This document shows, in pieces, positions 5,478-5,973 of a DNA stretch of 5,973 nt (position 1 is its first letter; each line of letters begins with the position of its first letter). A model generated the notes under the pieces. The model did no database searches. It saw nothing but the letters and a program-made list of their open reading frames with translations, and was not told the origin of the DNA. The stretch comes from Cellvibrionales bacterium (lineage in GTDB: Bacteria > Pseudomonadota > Gammaproteobacteria > Pseudomonadales > UBA7434). A program made the position numbers and the translations under genes. Location of the stretch: contig DMZE01000124.1 of the NCBI GenBank assembly GCA_003492055.1, forward strand, positions 1 to 5,973, read 5' to 3'.

Positions 5478-5953
5478 ATAAGTGCTTCAATTGCAGCAGC
5501 AATCGCTTCAGGCTTTGCTGTAGGCGCAAATCGTTTTACCACTTCTCCCTTTCTATTCACTAAAAATTTAGTGAAGTTCCATTTAATACGTTTAGATCCT
5601 AATAGGCCTTTGGCATTCGATTTTAAATGTTCAAAGAGAGGGTGAGCATGCTCGCCATTAACCTCAATTTTTTCAGCCATGGTAAAGCTAACGCCATAGT
5701 TAAGTTGACAAAATTCTGTAATTTCACTCATTGAGCCAGGATCTTGTTTACCAAATTGATTACAGGGAAAGCCAAGAACGACGAGACCTTTTTCTGCATA
5801 CTGTTTGTTGAGCTTTTCTAAGCCTTCAAACTGTGGGGTAAAACCACACTTGCTAGCGGTATTAACAATAAGCAGCACTTTATCTTGGTAGTCTTGAATA
5901 GGCTGGTCAGTCCCATTGGGAAGTTTAAAATTCAGATGATAGAAATCACTCAT
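5474..5953 (-). CDS. gpx: Glutathione peroxidase family thiol peroxidase
   Basis: This 159-residue enzyme reduces hydrogen peroxide and organic or lipid hydroperoxides in the cytoplasm. Counting from the ATG at 5951-5953, the peroxidatic cysteine is Cys36 in NTASKCGFTPQ, in place of the selenocysteine of animal enzymes. Gln66 in FPCNQFG, and Trp125 and Asn126 in KWNF, complete the catalytic tetrad. Cys82 in EFCQLNYGVSF stands where the resolving cysteine of yeast Gpx3 (Cys36-Cys82) is found, so thioredoxin is the more likely reductant despite the family name. An ATG four codons upstream (5963-5965) is also in frame. I prefer 5953 because GGA lies seven bases before it and because homologues start MS-x-FY. 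TATAAT at 5968-5973, at the very window edge, could be its -10 box. The gene faces the zinc-ribbon gene tail to tail with a 4-base overlap. Confidence 0.95.
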   Translation of the reverse strand: MSDFYHLNFKLPNGTDQPIQDYQDKVLLIVNTASKCGFTPQFEGLEKLNKQYAEKGLVVLGFPCNQFGKQDPGSMSEITEFCQLNYGVSFTMAEKIEVNGEHAHPLFEHLKSNAKGLLGSKRIKWNFTKFLVNRKGEVVKRFAPTAKPEAIAAAIEALI

Positions 5954-5959
5954 AAATAA

Positions 5960-5962
5960 ATC
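5960..5962 (-). promoter_or_regulatory. Short ribosome site favouring the second ATG of the peroxidase
   Basis: GGA on the leftward strand lies seven bases before the ATG at 5951-5953 and overlaps the coding triplets of the upstream in-frame ATG. The match is minimal, but it agrees with the MS-x-FY start of related peroxidases. Confidence 0.4.
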
Positions 5963-5967
5963 CATAA

Positions 5968-5973
5968 ATTATA
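5968..5973 (-). promoter_or_regulatory. Possible -10 box of the peroxidase gene
   Basis: A perfect TATAAT on the leftward strand occupies the last six bases of the window. Its -35 would lie outside. Used as a -10, it would start transcription near 5961, downstream of the first ATG, again favouring the start at 5953 but leaving a very short leader. In AT-rich sequence the hexamer may be chance. Confidence 0.25.

Noticed and set aside
5954..5965. Upstream ATG of the peroxidase (MDLF extension)
   Set aside because: The four extra codons are absent from typical homologues, which begin MS-x-FY, and the only ribosome-site-like bases lie downstream of this ATG.
1..5973. CRISPR array, insertion sequence, tRNA, integrase or prophage signs
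   Set aside because: I found no regularly spaced direct repeats of CRISPR size, no terminal inverted repeats with a transposase, no tRNA cloverleaf and no phage-type genes on either strand.

Overview
The window reads as ordinary, gene-dense chromosome from an aerobic gammaproteobacterium, most likely in or near Pseudomonadales/Cellvibrionales. The basis is the gene set and order: ubiC and ubiA (ubiquinone synthesis) lie back to back with a rubredoxin/rubredoxin-reductase gene, followed by a small HU gene. From memory, Pseudomonas aeruginosa has the same neighbourhood (PA5348-PA5351 and PA5357-PA5358), but with separate rubredoxin and reductase genes. Here the two are one polypeptide. The assignment to an order is inference, not a search result.

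Layout. Positions 1-1805 (or up to 1928) are a leftward block: ubiC, then ubiA, then the first 88 codons of a COG3146/DUF482-type acyltransferase-like gene cut by the window edge. UbiC makes 4-hydroxybenzoate from chorismate and UbiA prenylates it, so the pair performs the first two committed steps of ubiquinone synthesis. A short divergent control region leads to the rightward rubredoxin-reductase fusion (1972-3363) and the HU gene (3448-3720). A strong 16-bp perfect hairpin at 3752-3789 closes that unit.

Next, rightward, come a sodium-coupled dicarboxylate/amino-acid symporter (3901-5154) and a 93-residue two-helix membrane protein with a C-terminal four-cysteine zinc ribbon (5196-5477). 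The latter meets a leftward thiol (glutathione) peroxidase gene (5474-5953) tail to tail; the two stop codons overlap in a shared TTAA. No intergenic gap exceeds about 180 bases, and I see no tRNA, rRNA, mobile element, CRISPR array or phage gene.

The common theme is aerobic electron transfer and redox housekeeping: quinone synthesis, rubredoxin electron supply and peroxide removal. I do not see a new multi-gene system. The points worth a second look are the rubredoxin-reductase fusion, the unresolved UbiC start, the tandem palindromes after the HU gene, and the small zinc-ribbon membrane protein.
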